33,219 nt of DNA from CAWEBF01 sp963807235 (lineage in GTDB: Bacteria > Acidobacteriota > Vicinamibacteria > Vicinamibacterales > UBA2999): positions 1 to 33,219 of the forward strand of contig CAWEBF010000038.1 in assembly GCA_963807235.1 (NCBI GenBank). Reading direction: 5' to 3'. The notes under the pieces are model-generated. The model was not told the origin of the DNA. It made no database searches and saw only the letters and a program-made list of their open reading frames with translations. The translations under genes were made by a program, and so were the position numbers. Below are positions 24,856-33,219 of this stretch, piece by piece (positions within the stretch are counted from its first letter, which is position 1; every line of letters starts with the position of its first letter).

Positions 24856-25867
24856 ATGACCACGCATGACATCCGTGATTCCGTCTGCCATTCATTGGCT
24901 ATCGCCCTCGTCGCCGCGTGCGGTTGGTGTCGTCGCGGCCGCGCAGCAGGCGGCGCCCCCGCAGCCCGACCGTGCTGCGCTCGAGCGGCAGGCGGAGATG
25001 AACAAGCGGCCCGACACCCCCGGGACCGGGGCCTTCCCCGCGATGAAGGAGGAAATCGCGTCGCTGCCGCGCCACGTGGTCTACCGGCCCAGGGACCTCA
25101 GCGCCCTCGGCCGCACGAAGCTGGGTGTGGTGGCGTGGGGCAACGGGGGATGCTCGGACGATGCCGCGAGCAGCCGCTTCCATCTGCTCGAGATCGCCTC
25201 GCATGGGTATCTGGTGCTGGCGAGCGGCCGCATTTGGAGCGGGCCTGGCGCGCCGCCGCGGGAGCCGCGTCCAGCGGCGACGCAGGGTCAGCTCCCGCCG
25301 CCGCGCACGCAGGTGTCGGATCTGACCGACGCCGTCGACTGGGCGCTCGCCGAGAACCAGCGCGCCGGCAGTCCCTACTTCGGCCGCATCGATGCAGCGC
25401 AGATCGCGTATTCGGGCTGGAGCTGCGGCGGCGTACAGGCGCTGCAAGTGGCGAAGGATCCGCGGGTGAAGACGCTGGTGATTCACAACAGCGGCGTACT
25501 CAACACCGGGCCAACCACCATGACAGGCACGAGCGTCGGCAAGGAAGTGCTGCAGACATTGCACACGCCCGTGATCTACATCGAGGGCGGCCCCACTGAC
25601 ATCGCGTATGCCAACGGCATGGACGATTTCAACCGCATCACGCACGTCCCGGCAGCGATCGCGAATCTCCCGGTCGGGCACGGCGGCACCTTCAACGAAC
25701 CCAACGGCGGCGCCGCCGCATCGGTCGCGGTGAGCTGGCTGAACTGGCAGCTGCGGGGCGATGCGCAAAGCGCCAAGCGGTTCGTCGGTGAGGACTGCGG
25801 ACTCTGCAAGGACACCCAGTGGTCGCTGCAGCGCAAGCAGTTCCCGGAGACACGCGGCAGCAAGTGA
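24856..25867 (+). CDS. Exported alpha/beta hydrolase (one frameshift near the N-terminus)
   Basis: ATG 24856, preceded by AAGGAG, starts MTTHDIRDSVCHSLAIALVAAC, most of a signal peptide. One indel near 24920 moves the frame, and reading resumes AVGVVAAAQQAAPPQPDRAALERQ. The enzyme core has WGNGGCSDDAA (likely oxyanion region), a nucleophile elbow YSGWSCGGVQAL with Ser in GxSxG, the acid-bearing IYIEGGPTDIAYANG, and a terminal His in LPVGHGGTFNEPNGG. It belongs to the dienelactone-hydrolase or PHB-depolymerase-like group. A C-terminal GEDCGLCKD carries two cysteines, which may form a disulfide. It is about 336 codons. It lies in a run of three secreted proteins on the plus strand. The substrate is unknown. 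Confidence 0.88.
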
Positions 25868-25948
25868 TCGCTCCGATGCCGGCTCCCTCGGGTCACGAAC
25901 GTCCGGGGAAGCCGGGTTCTACGAACTCGGCCGGAGGCGGAGTGATAC

Positions 25949-26836
25949 GTGCATAACCACCCTGCGTTGCGACAGATCCAGGAACATGTGAGGACGGTCC
26001 TGATGATCATCGTCATTATTGGCGCACCAGGATCGTTGGGTGCCCAGTGGTTCAAAGTTCCGAGTCCGCGAGCACCTCGAACCGCAACTGGCGAAGTTGA
26101 TCTGACCGCGGCACCGCCGCGCCTGGCGAATGGAAGACCAGACCTGTCCGGCGTGTGGATGACCGCGGAGCCACTCTGTGTCATCCGAGGCACAGCACCC
26201 ATCAGCGAGCTTCTGAAGTTGAATCCTCCGTCGCGAAAGTGCCCGCCCCGCACCGCCAGCTTCTCGCGTCAGAGCATCCACATCGGCATCGACATGCCCG
26301 GCGGGCTGCCTTACCAGCCATGGCTCGCCAAGCTCGTGGACGAGCGCACGGCGAACCAGGCGATCGACGATCCGCACATCAGATGCCTGCCCGATTTCTT
26401 TCTACGCGCCTACGGGCTCCCTCACTATCTGAAGTTCGTCCAGACGCCGGACCTGCTGGTGATGCTGAACGAGTACAACGGCACCTACCGTCAAGTCTTC
26501 ACGGACGGCCGCCAGCTGCCGGAAGCCCCCAATCCATCGTGGCAGGGCTATTCGACGGCCACCTGGGACGGCGACACGCTGGTGATCGACAGCATCGGAT
26601 TTCGCGACGATCTGTGGATCGACTGGGACGGCAGCATGATTACGGGGGCCGCAAAGGTTCGCGAGCGAATCCGGCGGCCCAGCTTTGGACACCTCGAGAT
26701 CGAGGTCACGGTGGATGATCCCAAGGCGTATACGAAGCCGTGGTCGGTGACCTTACGTCAGCAGTTCGCCGCGGATACCGAACTCATTGACGAAATCTGC
26801 GCTGAAGGCGAGAAGTTCGTGGAGAAACTCAAGTAA
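25949..26836 (+). CDS. Secreted conserved protein of unknown function, 295 aa
   Basis: The start is the GTG at 25949, after GGAGGCGGAG. A hydrophobic stretch (RTVLMIIVIIGAPGSLGA) near residues 15-32 acts as a signal peptide or anchor. The mature part has NGRPDLSGVWM, a stretch I associate with a large group of acidobacterial exported proteins, then SIHIGIDMPGGLPYQPWLAKL, DDPHIRCLPDFFLRAYGLPHYLKF, LVMLNEYNGTYRQVFTDGR and GYSTATWDGDTLVIDSIGF, and ends AEGEKFVEKLK. The Thr/Trp/Gly-rich beta stretches suggest a beta-sandwich or barrel. I do not know a function for the family. It follows the alpha/beta hydrolase by 81 bases and may be cotranscribed with it. Confidence 0.82.
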   Translation: MHNHPALRQIQEHVRTVLMIIVIIGAPGSLGAQWFKVPSPRAPRTATGEVDLTAAPPRLANGRPDLSGVWMTAEPLCVIRGTAPISELLKLNPPSRKCPPRTASFSRQSIHIGIDMPGGLPYQPWLAKLVDERTANQAIDDPHIRCLPDFFLRAYGLPHYLKFVQTPDLLVMLNEYNGTYRQVFTDGRQLPEAPNPSWQGYSTATWDGDTLVIDSIGFRDDLWIDWDGSMITGAAKVRERIRRPSFGHLEIEVTVDDPKAYTKPWSVTLRQQFAADTELIDEICAEGEKFVEKLK

Positions 26837-26871
26837 CGATCGACCGCTCAGCCGAATGGCGCACGAGCGGG

Positions 26872-27825
26872 CTACCGGAACAACAGGGTCGAGAGGTGAT
26901 ACAGGTTGTTCTTCCACACCGGGAAGGTATGGCCGCCTCCGATGTCGACGTGCCAGATGTGCGGCACCTTCTGCTCGACCAGGTAGTTGTGGACGCCTTC
27001 GCTGATGTTGAACAGCGAGTCCTGATCGCCGCACGACACCCACAGCAGCTTCAGCTTCTGGCGCGCAGCGGCCGGGTCCCGCACCAGCTGCGCCGGCGGC
27101 ATCGTGTTTGGTGCGGACGAGAACCCACCGACCCAGGCGAACGTATCGAGATTGCCGAGGCCGAAGTTCAGCGACTGGCCACCGCCCATCGAGAGACCGG
27201 CGAGCCCGCGGTGCTCGCGATCGGACAGCACCGAGTAGTTCGACTCGATGAACGGGATCAGATCCGATAGCAGCTCGCGCTCGAACGCCGCGTACGCCTG
27301 GAACTCGACCGCCATCCCCGCGCCGCCGCGCCCGCCCGCGTCCCCGCCGGCTCGTCCTCCGGCGGGAGCGGCACCGCGCGCGCCTCGTCCACCGCGTCCG
27401 CCAAAGAGCGATGTCTCCGGCTCGTTCGAGGAGCGGCCGTGCGGCATCACGACGATCATCGGCACTGCCTTCTTGTCGGCGATCAGGTTGTCAAGGATCG
27501 CTGCGGCCGCTCCCGGTCCCCGCCAATGCGTCTCGTTGCCACCAATCCCGTGCAGCAGGTAGAGCACCGGATACCTCTGCGATGAGGAATAGCCCGCCGG
27601 GGTGTACACCATGGCCGGCTTCTTCCCGCCGGTCACGGACGAGCTGTACTCGACGCGTTCGACGCGACCGGTGGCGATGCCCTGCCGGGGTGCGTCGAAG
27701 CCCTGCGGCGCGTTTGGAAACGTCGGCGTCTGCGCCGTCTGTGCGAGCAGAGCGGCCGTGCACATGGTCCAGGCGATGAGCGTCGCAAGCGGTAGCTTTG
27801 AGATTCGGGTCTGCAGACTGGCCAT
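26872..27825 (-). CDS. Secreted esterase (feruloyl-esterase/esterase D-like, CE1-type)
   Basis: ATG 27825 follows GAGGAGAG, giving 317 residues; the in-frame start at 27858 lacks such a site. A signal peptide ends near ALLAQTAQ. The alpha/beta-hydrolase core shows LYLLHGIGGNETHW (oxyanion region), nucleophile S212 in LAGLSMGGGQSL, LLWVSCGDQDSLF carrying the acid, and DIGGGHTFPVWKNNLYH carrying the His. This fits the CE1-like family that removes acyl groups such as ferulate or acetate from polysaccharides, though exact specificity is unknown. Residues 142-170 are an unusual Gly/Arg-rich insertion (GGRGGRGARG, then GGRAGGDAGG). It is cotranscribed with the paralogous esterase 11 bases upstream, the TonB receptor and the sulfatase. 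Confidence 0.9.
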   Translation of the reverse strand: MASLQTRISKLPLATLIAWTMCTAALLAQTAQTPTFPNAPQGFDAPRQGIATGRVERVEYSSSVTGGKKPAMVYTPAGYSSSQRYPVLYLLHGIGGNETHWRGPGAAAAILDNLIADKKAVPMIVVMPHGRSSNEPETSLFGGRGGRGARGAAPAGGRAGGDAGGRGGAGMAVEFQAYAAFERELLSDLIPFIESNYSVLSDREHRGLAGLSMGGGQSLNFGLGNLDTFAWVGGFSSAPNTMPPAQLVRDPAAARQKLKLLWVSCGDQDSLFNISEGVHNYLVEQKVPHIWHVDIGGGHTFPVWKNNLYHLSTLLFR

Positions 27826-27836
27826 ATCGACTCTCC

Positions 27837-28730
27837 TCAATTGGATGGCACCCGCCACTCTACTTCAGCGAGCGTGACACGGTCTGCCACTGGCGCCGTC
27901 GCTCTCGGCGGCGGCGGCGCTTGGCCCTGGCGATTGAAGAACTCGAAGATCCGCGGCCACACCATCGGCACCATGCTTCCGTGGTTGCCGTCCACCTCCA
28001 GGTACTCGAACGCAAAACCGCGCTCGCGCATGTAACGCGCCAGCACGCGGCTGCCCTCGAGCGACGGGGTCGCGCCGGTGCCCTCGGTCATGAAGATCGG
28101 CAGACGCCTGATTCGATCGAACGGATACGTCGCCTCGTCGACGAACGGCCCCGACATCGGCGCAACCGCGCGCCATCGCTCGGGATACCGGGCCGCGAGG
28201 TGCCACGCGCCACCGCTGCCCATCGAGTGACCGGCGAGGTAGGTGCGCGAGCGATCGGCGCCGTATTCCTCGGTGACGATCTCCAGCGCGGTCATGACCT
28301 CGAGTTCGCTCAGATTGAGCTCGCGCTGACGCGCCGGCGCGACAGCGGCACGTTGCGAGGCGGCCGCCGCGGTCTGGCCGAAGACCGCCGGCAGCCGAAG
28401 GGGATTGCCGTAGGCGCCGAGCGGCGTGAACCCCAGCGGCGAGACGACGATGTAGCCGTGCTGTTCGGCGAGCTTCATCAGCAGGCCATCGGCCTGATCG
28501 AGGTACGTGCTCTCGTTCGCCCCGGCGCCGTGCAGCATCAGGATGATCGGCAGCGACGCCTTGCCATTCCACGTCTGCGGGACGTAGACGCGATACGGCA
28601 TCTGCTGACCCGTCGGCGCAAAGACATACTGCCGGCGCTGGTCGCCGGTGGCACGCGTTGGCGCCTGCGCCGAGATAGTGAGATTCAGCGCAATCAGCGC
28701 GCAGATGCACGTCACGAATTGCCGGTTCAT
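27837..28730 (-). CDS. Secreted esterase / PHB depolymerase-like hydrolase
   Basis: ATG 28730 begins MNRQFVTCICALIALNLTISAQ, a signal peptide. A longer frame to 28778 is possible but starts in the spacer. The hydrolase has ILMLHGAGANESTYLDQ as oxyanion loop, YLAGHSMGSGGAWHLA with nucleophile S169 in GHSMG, IFMTEGTGATPSLEG around the acid, and LEVDGNHGSMVPMVW with the His. It resembles prolyl-oligopeptidase-fold or PHB-depolymerase-like esterases (297 residues). Together with the CE1-type esterase it may de-esterify a polymer imported or bound by the TonB receptor upstream. The gap to that receptor's stop is 54 bases. The substrate cannot be stated. Confidence 0.88.
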   Translation of the reverse strand: MNRQFVTCICALIALNLTISAQAPTRATGDQRRQYVFAPTGQQMPYRVYVPQTWNGKASLPIILMLHGAGANESTYLDQADGLLMKLAEQHGYIVVSPLGFTPLGAYGNPLRLPAVFGQTAAAASQRAAVAPARQRELNLSELEVMTALEIVTEEYGADRSRTYLAGHSMGSGGAWHLAARYPERWRAVAPMSGPFVDEATYPFDRIRRLPIFMTEGTGATPSLEGSRVLARYMRERGFAFEYLEVDGNHGSMVPMVWPRIFEFFNRQGQAPPPPRATAPVADRVTLAEVEWRVPSN

Positions 28731-28784
28731 CCTCGCGTCAGCCGCGAACTCGAGGGAGGGAGATGGAGGAGCCGACACTCTCGA

Positions 28785-31700
28785 TCAAAAGTCCCACTGC
28801 GCGTTGAACCGAGCCGCCCGCGGGTTGAGAACGGCCGTCGGCCGCATCCAGCGCGCGCCGTTGGTGGCCGGGTCGTAGACGGTCTCGTAAGGCGGTCGGC
28901 GCGTTGGCGTTGAGCAGGTTGTAGAGATCCATGCCGACGTTCAGGCGCGTGCGCCCGAGCCGCAGCACCTTGGCGAACCGCATGTCGACGACGTTGATGC
29001 GCTCGCCGTAGAGGGCGCCAGGAGCCAGCAGATCCACGCTCTGCTGGGCCAGCCCGGGTCGCAGCGCCGTCCCGGTCGCCGCCAGGAACTGGGCCGGTGT
29101 CATCTGGTAATTGGCGGTTCGCGACGCGCCGTTCGTCGCCACCGTCGTGGCTGCCGGCTGGGCGTTCGGCTGCGAGCGGAAGATGGTGCTGACCAGGACG
29201 TCCACCTTTGGTACGGTGTAGCTGGCCAGGCCGCGCAACTGCGTCAGCCATGGCTCGGCGAAGTCGCAGCTCGGCTGCCCGTCGACGATGCCCTGGGCGA
29301 TTACGATGCCAGCGGTCGGGGCCATCGGCCGGCCGAACCGTGCCGTCAGCACGTCGCAGGTGTCGTTGACGCCGCGGCCGGTGCTGGTGCCGGCCTGCAC
29401 GAAGAGTGTCCCGCGCAGGCGCGCGCTGAGCGACATGTCCACGCCGTGCCAGTAGTGCGTCTCGTCGCCGTAGTCCTGGTTGCGGGTGTAGTACGGCTGG
29501 TTGACCCCGACTGTGGCGGTCCGGTTGTTGCGGACCAGGAACGTCACCGGGTAGCCGCCGCCGCCGGGCAGTTGCGGGTGTTGCGGAGCGGTGAGCGTCA
29601 CCTCGTCGAAGTCCGCCGGCGTCAACGCCGTGTTGTGGGTGGTGAAGAAGTTGTTCCACCACCGCCGGTTGTAGCTGACCTCGAGCGCCACCTGCCCGAA
29701 CAGCTGCTGCTGCAGGCTGGCGCCCATCTGCCAGTCGCGGTTCCGCACGCCCCATCCTTCGAGCACGTCGGGATTGACCGTCGTCGTCTGCACCGATGAG
29801 CCCCACTGCAGGTTGGCCCACGGCCCGCATTCGCCGTTGGCCGCCGGGTTCAGGAAATCGCACTCGGCCACACGGTTGCCGTTGGGGTCGGTCCACGGGC
29901 GGTTGACGGTGGACACCAGCGTCGTCGCCGGATTGTTGATTGTGTAGACCTCGCCGGAGAACGCGCTCTGCAGGTACTGGCCCGTGTGCAGCTTGAGCGC
30001 GGTGCGGCCGTTGCCGAACACGTCATAGGCCGCGCCCATCCTCGGCGTGATGTCCCGGTAGCCCTTCACGCCCTCGACGCGCGGGAAGATCAGTGCGGAA
30101 CCAAAGCGGTGATCGGCGATGACGCCGTTCTCGCCGGCGGGGCTGAAGCTCGACGCCGTCTCGAACCGCAACGCGCCTTGCAGGCTCAGGCGGCCGCGGG
30201 TCCACGCGTCCTGGACGTAGAAAGCGCTGTAGCCGAGGCGGTCGCTGACGCGCGTCGGTCCGACCCGCTGCTGCAACTGGATCGGGGAGCCGTTGTTGAA
30301 GATGTAGTTGATCTGCTGGCCGACCTGGGTGGTGGTCTTCGCCACCATCCAGCCCCCCTGATAGCCGACCTTCAGGTTGTGGGTGCCGGACACGTACGAG
30401 AGCGTGCCGCGCCAGGTGGCGTGCTGCTGGTCCTGCGACGGCTGGGCGTACCACCCGCGGTAGGTGTAGTTGGCCATCGGCACGCCGGCGTTGGTGGACT
30501 GCTCGGTGACCGAGATGAAGTCCGAGAGCGCGCCGGCGGGTTTCACGTCGCCCCACTGCACCCAGAACGACGACGCGCCGGCCTCGAACAGCACGCGGTT
30601 CGTAATCGGTGAATTCCAGGTGGCCTGCGCGATCTTCAACGGCGCTTGCCAGACGGTGCCCGACTCCGGCGACGTGGTGGCGACACCCGGACCGATGCCG
30701 GGACCCGACGCCGTCCAGTCGTCGCCCGGCGTGCGGCATTGGTCGGCGTCTTTCGTGAACGACGAGCCCGTGCAGTTCTTGGTGTAATCGATGAAGAAGC
30801 CGACCTTGTTGCGCGGCGTGACCTGGCTGGTCAGCCGGATGCTGTTGACCATCCGGGCGGACGCGTTTCGCACCCGCACGCTCTCATCGCGCACCCAGCG
30901 CCACTCGTTCGGGTTGCCGGCGTTCTTGTTCGCGTACAGGTTCTGCGTGTCGATGTGGGAGCCGATGGTCCGCCAGTTGGCGAAGAACCAGAGTTTGTCC
31001 TTCTTGATCGGACCACCCACCGAGATGTTGTTGTCCCAGTTCTTCCGCAGGGCCGGCGCGTCGGCAAAGCCCAGGGCGCGCAGGGACTCGTCGATGTTGG
31101 ACGACTGTCCCCACTGCCCGGCAAAGCTGCCGAAATAGTTGCCGCTGAACGTGTTGCCGCCGGTCTTCGGGATGATGTTGAAGATGGGCGCGCCGCGGTC
31201 CGATTCGCCCAGTCCGCCGGAGATCGACACCTGGACCTCGGCCGCGTTGTTCATGTCGTACAGGTAGTTCGACACGCCGCCGCCGTTGAACGGGGAGCCG
31301 ACGATCAGGCCCTCGATCTGGATGGCACCCTCGTTGCTGCGGCCGCCCCGCGCGGTGAAGAAGTTGTTGCTGGTCTGGACGCCGGTGTTGAACCCGGTGG
31401 CCTGGATGGCCGGGATCGCGGCCAGGTAGTTGCCGTAGCTGCGCGACGCGGGCAGCGTGCGCACCACCTCGCCGTTGATGACGGTGGTCTGCCGCGCCGA
31501 CTGGACGTCCACGACGGGCGACTCGCCCGTGACGGTGATGCTCTCTTCGAGCGCGCCCACGCGCATCTCGGCGTTGATGCTGGTGACTCCGGCGCCGGTC
31601 AGCTCCACGCCCTCCCGGACCACGGTGGCGAAGCCCGCGAGCGAGAAGGTGATGCGGTAGCTGCCCGGAGGCAGGTTCGCGATCTGATACTGGCCGTTGC

Positions 31701-31884
31701 CGTCCGCCACGGCCGTTCGGATCTTCTCGATGAGCACCGGGCTGGCGGCTTCAACGGTGACACCCGGCAGCACGGCGCCTGACGTGTCGCGGACGCTGCC
31801 GGCCAGGCTCTGCGCCGAGGCCGGCAGGGAAATCAGGATGGTGACGCACGCCGACAGGAACAGGTGTCTGCTCTGGACATTCAT
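28785..31884 (-). CDS. TonB-dependent receptor, Oar-like (one frameshift near the C-terminus)
   Basis: ATG 31884 follows AGGAGATG. The signal peptide (LFLSACVTILISLPASAQ) precedes a carboxypeptidase-regulatory-like domain (SLAGSVRDTSGAVLPGVTVEAASP, then GQYQIANLPPGSYRITF). A TonB-box-like region with ESITVTGESPVVDV follows, then the plug (FFTARGGRSNEGAIQIEGL, AAEVQVSISGG, NIIPKTGGNTFSGNY) and a long barrel with YVQDAWTRGR, DITPRMGAAYDVFG and RRWWNNF. An extra T in TT near 28893 disrupts the tail; corrected, it reads AYETVYDPATNG and ends FNAQWDF, a standard C-terminal Phe. The product is about 1032 residues. It sits between the sulfatase and two esterases, as in sulfated-polysaccharide uptake loci. 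Its likely energy source is a TonB such as that at 1735. Confidence 0.93.
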
Positions 31885-31894
31885 GGCGCATCTC

Positions 31895-33219
31895 CTATTC
31901 GGGAACCGTGCCGCGGCCCGCTGGGCCGCGGCCACCGGCAGCGGGCCGCCGGCACGGCCGGCACCGCGTCCGCGATTGATTTGAACCGTGCCGTTGGCCT
32001 GGGCCTCGGCGTTCACGTCGGCCTCCCAGGCCGTCAACTGCGACTGCAGCCGGCGCGCGAGGGCTTGCCGTTCGTTGGCCACGTCGTTCCGCTCGCCGAC
32101 GTCCTTGCGCACGTCGAAGACCAGGAAGTGGTTGCCGTCGACCATCAGCTTCCAGTCGCCGCTCCGCACGGCCCTCTGGTTGTGGCCGCCGGCGTTGGTC
32201 CGCCAGAAGAGCGTGCGCTCGACCACCGGCGCGCGGCCTTCGAGGATCGGGAAGAGGTTCATGCCTTCGAGCCGCGCCTCGGCCGGCACCGTCGCCCCGG
32301 CGGCGGCGAGGATGGAGGCGCTCAGGTCCATCGTGATCCCCACCTGCGGAGACACCTTGCCCGCTGGAATGCGGCCGGGCCACCGGACCAGCGCGGGCAC
32401 ACGGATCCCGCCCTCCCACAGCGTCCACTTGCGGTTGAAGAGCGGCGCGTTCCGGGCCAGCCATTCGCCGCCGTTGTCGTTGGTGAAGATCACGATGGTG
32501 TTGCGAGAGAGATTCAACCGGTCGAGCGTCCGAAGAATGCGTCCCACGCCCTGGTCGGCCCGTTCCATCATCGCGACGTAGTCGGCTCGCGTGCTCGTGC
32601 CCTCCTCGTGCGGCATCACGTGCCGCGCGTTGCCGGGGGCCACCGACGGCCGATCGGGCGGCTGGTACGGCCAGTGCCCGGCGTTGTAGGCCACCTCCAC
32701 GAAGAACGGACGCGCGGCGTTCTGCTCGATGAACCGCGTGGTCTTGTCCGTGATGATGTCGGTCATGTAGCCGGCTTCCTCCACGGGCTTGTCGTTCTCG
32801 AACAGGTCGGGCCGGCCGGCGCCGTCGGTGTGCTGGTAGTAGTCGACGTAGCCGCTCTTGAAGCCGAAGAAGAAGTCGTAGCCGTGCGCGTTGGGGCTGT
32901 ACTCAGGCTTGTAGCCGAGATGCCACTTGCCGAGGAGCGCCGTGGCGTAGCCGGCGCTCTTCAGCAACTGCGGCAGCGAGTGGCCGGTGGCGGGCAGCCC
33001 CTGTTCCGCGGCGGTGCTGACGCCGCCGAGCGCCGCCTCGATCGCGAAGCGCTGCTGATAGCGCCCGGCGACGAGTCCGGCCCGGGTCGGGCTGCACATC
33101 GGCCCGTTGGCATAGAAGTCGGTGAGCTTCACGCCATCGCGTGCCAGGCTGTCGATGTTCGGCGTCTTGATGTCCTTCGCCCCGTAGCTGCCGATGTCGG
33201 CGTAGCCGACGTCGTCGGT
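31895..33219 (-). CDS. Sulfatase (formylglycine-type arylsulfatase family), N-terminus beyond window
   Basis: The 5' end is cut by the window edge; the visible part starts TDDVGYADIGSYG, with the two metal-binding Asp residues of sulfatases. The formylglycine motif is CSPTRAGL, the C-x-P-x-R that anaerobic or FGE-type maturases convert to formylglycine. It is followed by LGKWHLG, HWPYQPP and the metal-binding FTNDNGGE. The enzyme removes sulfate esters. The main frame runs on into the TonB receptor without a stop, but a neighbouring frame reads RGTVPE and stops at 31895-31897, where the TAG overlaps the receptor's AGGAG ribosome-binding site. I therefore infer a small indel near 31905-31935, in or beside a strong palindrome. 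About 441 codons are visible, with a Gly/Arg-rich C-terminal tail. Confidence 0.92.
31911..31931. repeat. Perfect inverted repeat with 9-bp arms at the sulfatase 3' end
   Basis: CCGCGGCCC (31911-31919), GCT, GGGCCGCGG (31923-31931). This very stable GC hairpin lies in the last codons of the sulfatase. It could stall sequencing or attenuate transcription into the TonB receptor. It coincides with the inferred frame change at the sulfatase end. Confidence 0.55.

Noticed and set aside
27798..28913. 371-residue plus-strand open frame opposite the esterase
   Set aside because: Composition is dominated by Arg, His and Asp with no family motif; the minus frame has a signal peptide and GHSMG elbow.
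28738..33132. A single 1464-residue open frame joining sulfatase and TonB receptor
   Set aside because: The receptor has its own ribosome-binding site, ATG and signal peptide, and a stop in the neighbouring frame precedes it. The join is best explained by an indel at a palindrome, and the last residues of the frame are also out of frame for the receptor.
1..33219. CRISPR array, transposase, integrase, toxin-antitoxin or phage genes
   Set aside because: I looked for regular spacer-repeat arrays and for DDE, serine or tyrosine recombinase motifs and found none. The short repeats described are not CRISPR-like.

Overview
The window is a GC-rich stretch of bacterial chromosome. Its gene content includes three TonB-dependent receptors (at least two of them with a carboxypeptidase-regulatory-like N-terminal domain), Tat- or Sec-exported amidohydrolases, many secreted hydrolases and an orphan TonB. 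This is what I associate with soil or marine Acidobacteriota, Vicinamibacteria in particular. That placement is inference from gene content; no rRNA or other marker gene is present. Many genes are cut by single-base indels, often in short homopolymers and often compensated a few codons later. They hit unrelated genes alike, so they look mostly like consensus errors in a long-read or metagenome assembly rather than decay. I therefore describe several genes as one interrupted gene each.

Layout. (1) 1-1464 (+): shattered 3' part of an Oar-like TonB-dependent receptor, a heptamer repeat, a strong intrinsic terminator, then a TonB energy transducer (1735-2490). (2) 2519-6701: a small conserved protein, a small Cys-containing protein, a family 2 glycosyltransferase, an exported amidase with a C-terminal CHRD-like domain, and a small HTH protein. 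The amidase-HTH pair lies between 24-bp near-direct repeats. (3) 6925-7770 (+): membrane protein and VOC protein. (4) 10330-7843 (-): a tightly overlapping operon of ECF sigma factor, membrane anti-sigma factor with cupin sensor, DUF3179 protein and a second exported cupin paralogous to the sensor. This is the best candidate for an under-described signalling system here. (5) 10424-16190: SQR-like flavoprotein, Tat-exported amidohydrolase, and a broken TonB receptor with a palindrome in its putative promoter. (6) 16472-19230 (+): a SpoIIAA-like protein, a zinc-ribbon plus alpha/alpha-toroid protein, and a secreted repeat protein. The last lies between two 51-bp direct repeats that resemble the promoter and 5' part of a tRNA-Pro gene. 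(7) 19228-23369 (-): exported amidohydrolase; MFS transporter translationally coupled to sucrose phosphorylase. (8) 23453-26836 (+): ceramidase-like protein, alpha/beta hydrolase, and a secreted protein of unknown function. (9) 33219-26872 (-): sulfatase, TonB-dependent receptor and two secreted esterases in one operon-like run, resembling a polysaccharide or sulfated-ester utilisation locus.

Together the genes suggest a scavenging cell that takes up large substrates through TonB receptors powered by a TonB such as the one at 1735, and breaks down sulfated, esterified, amidated and sucrose-type substrates in the periplasm or at the surface. An ECF system probably senses an envelope signal through its cupin.
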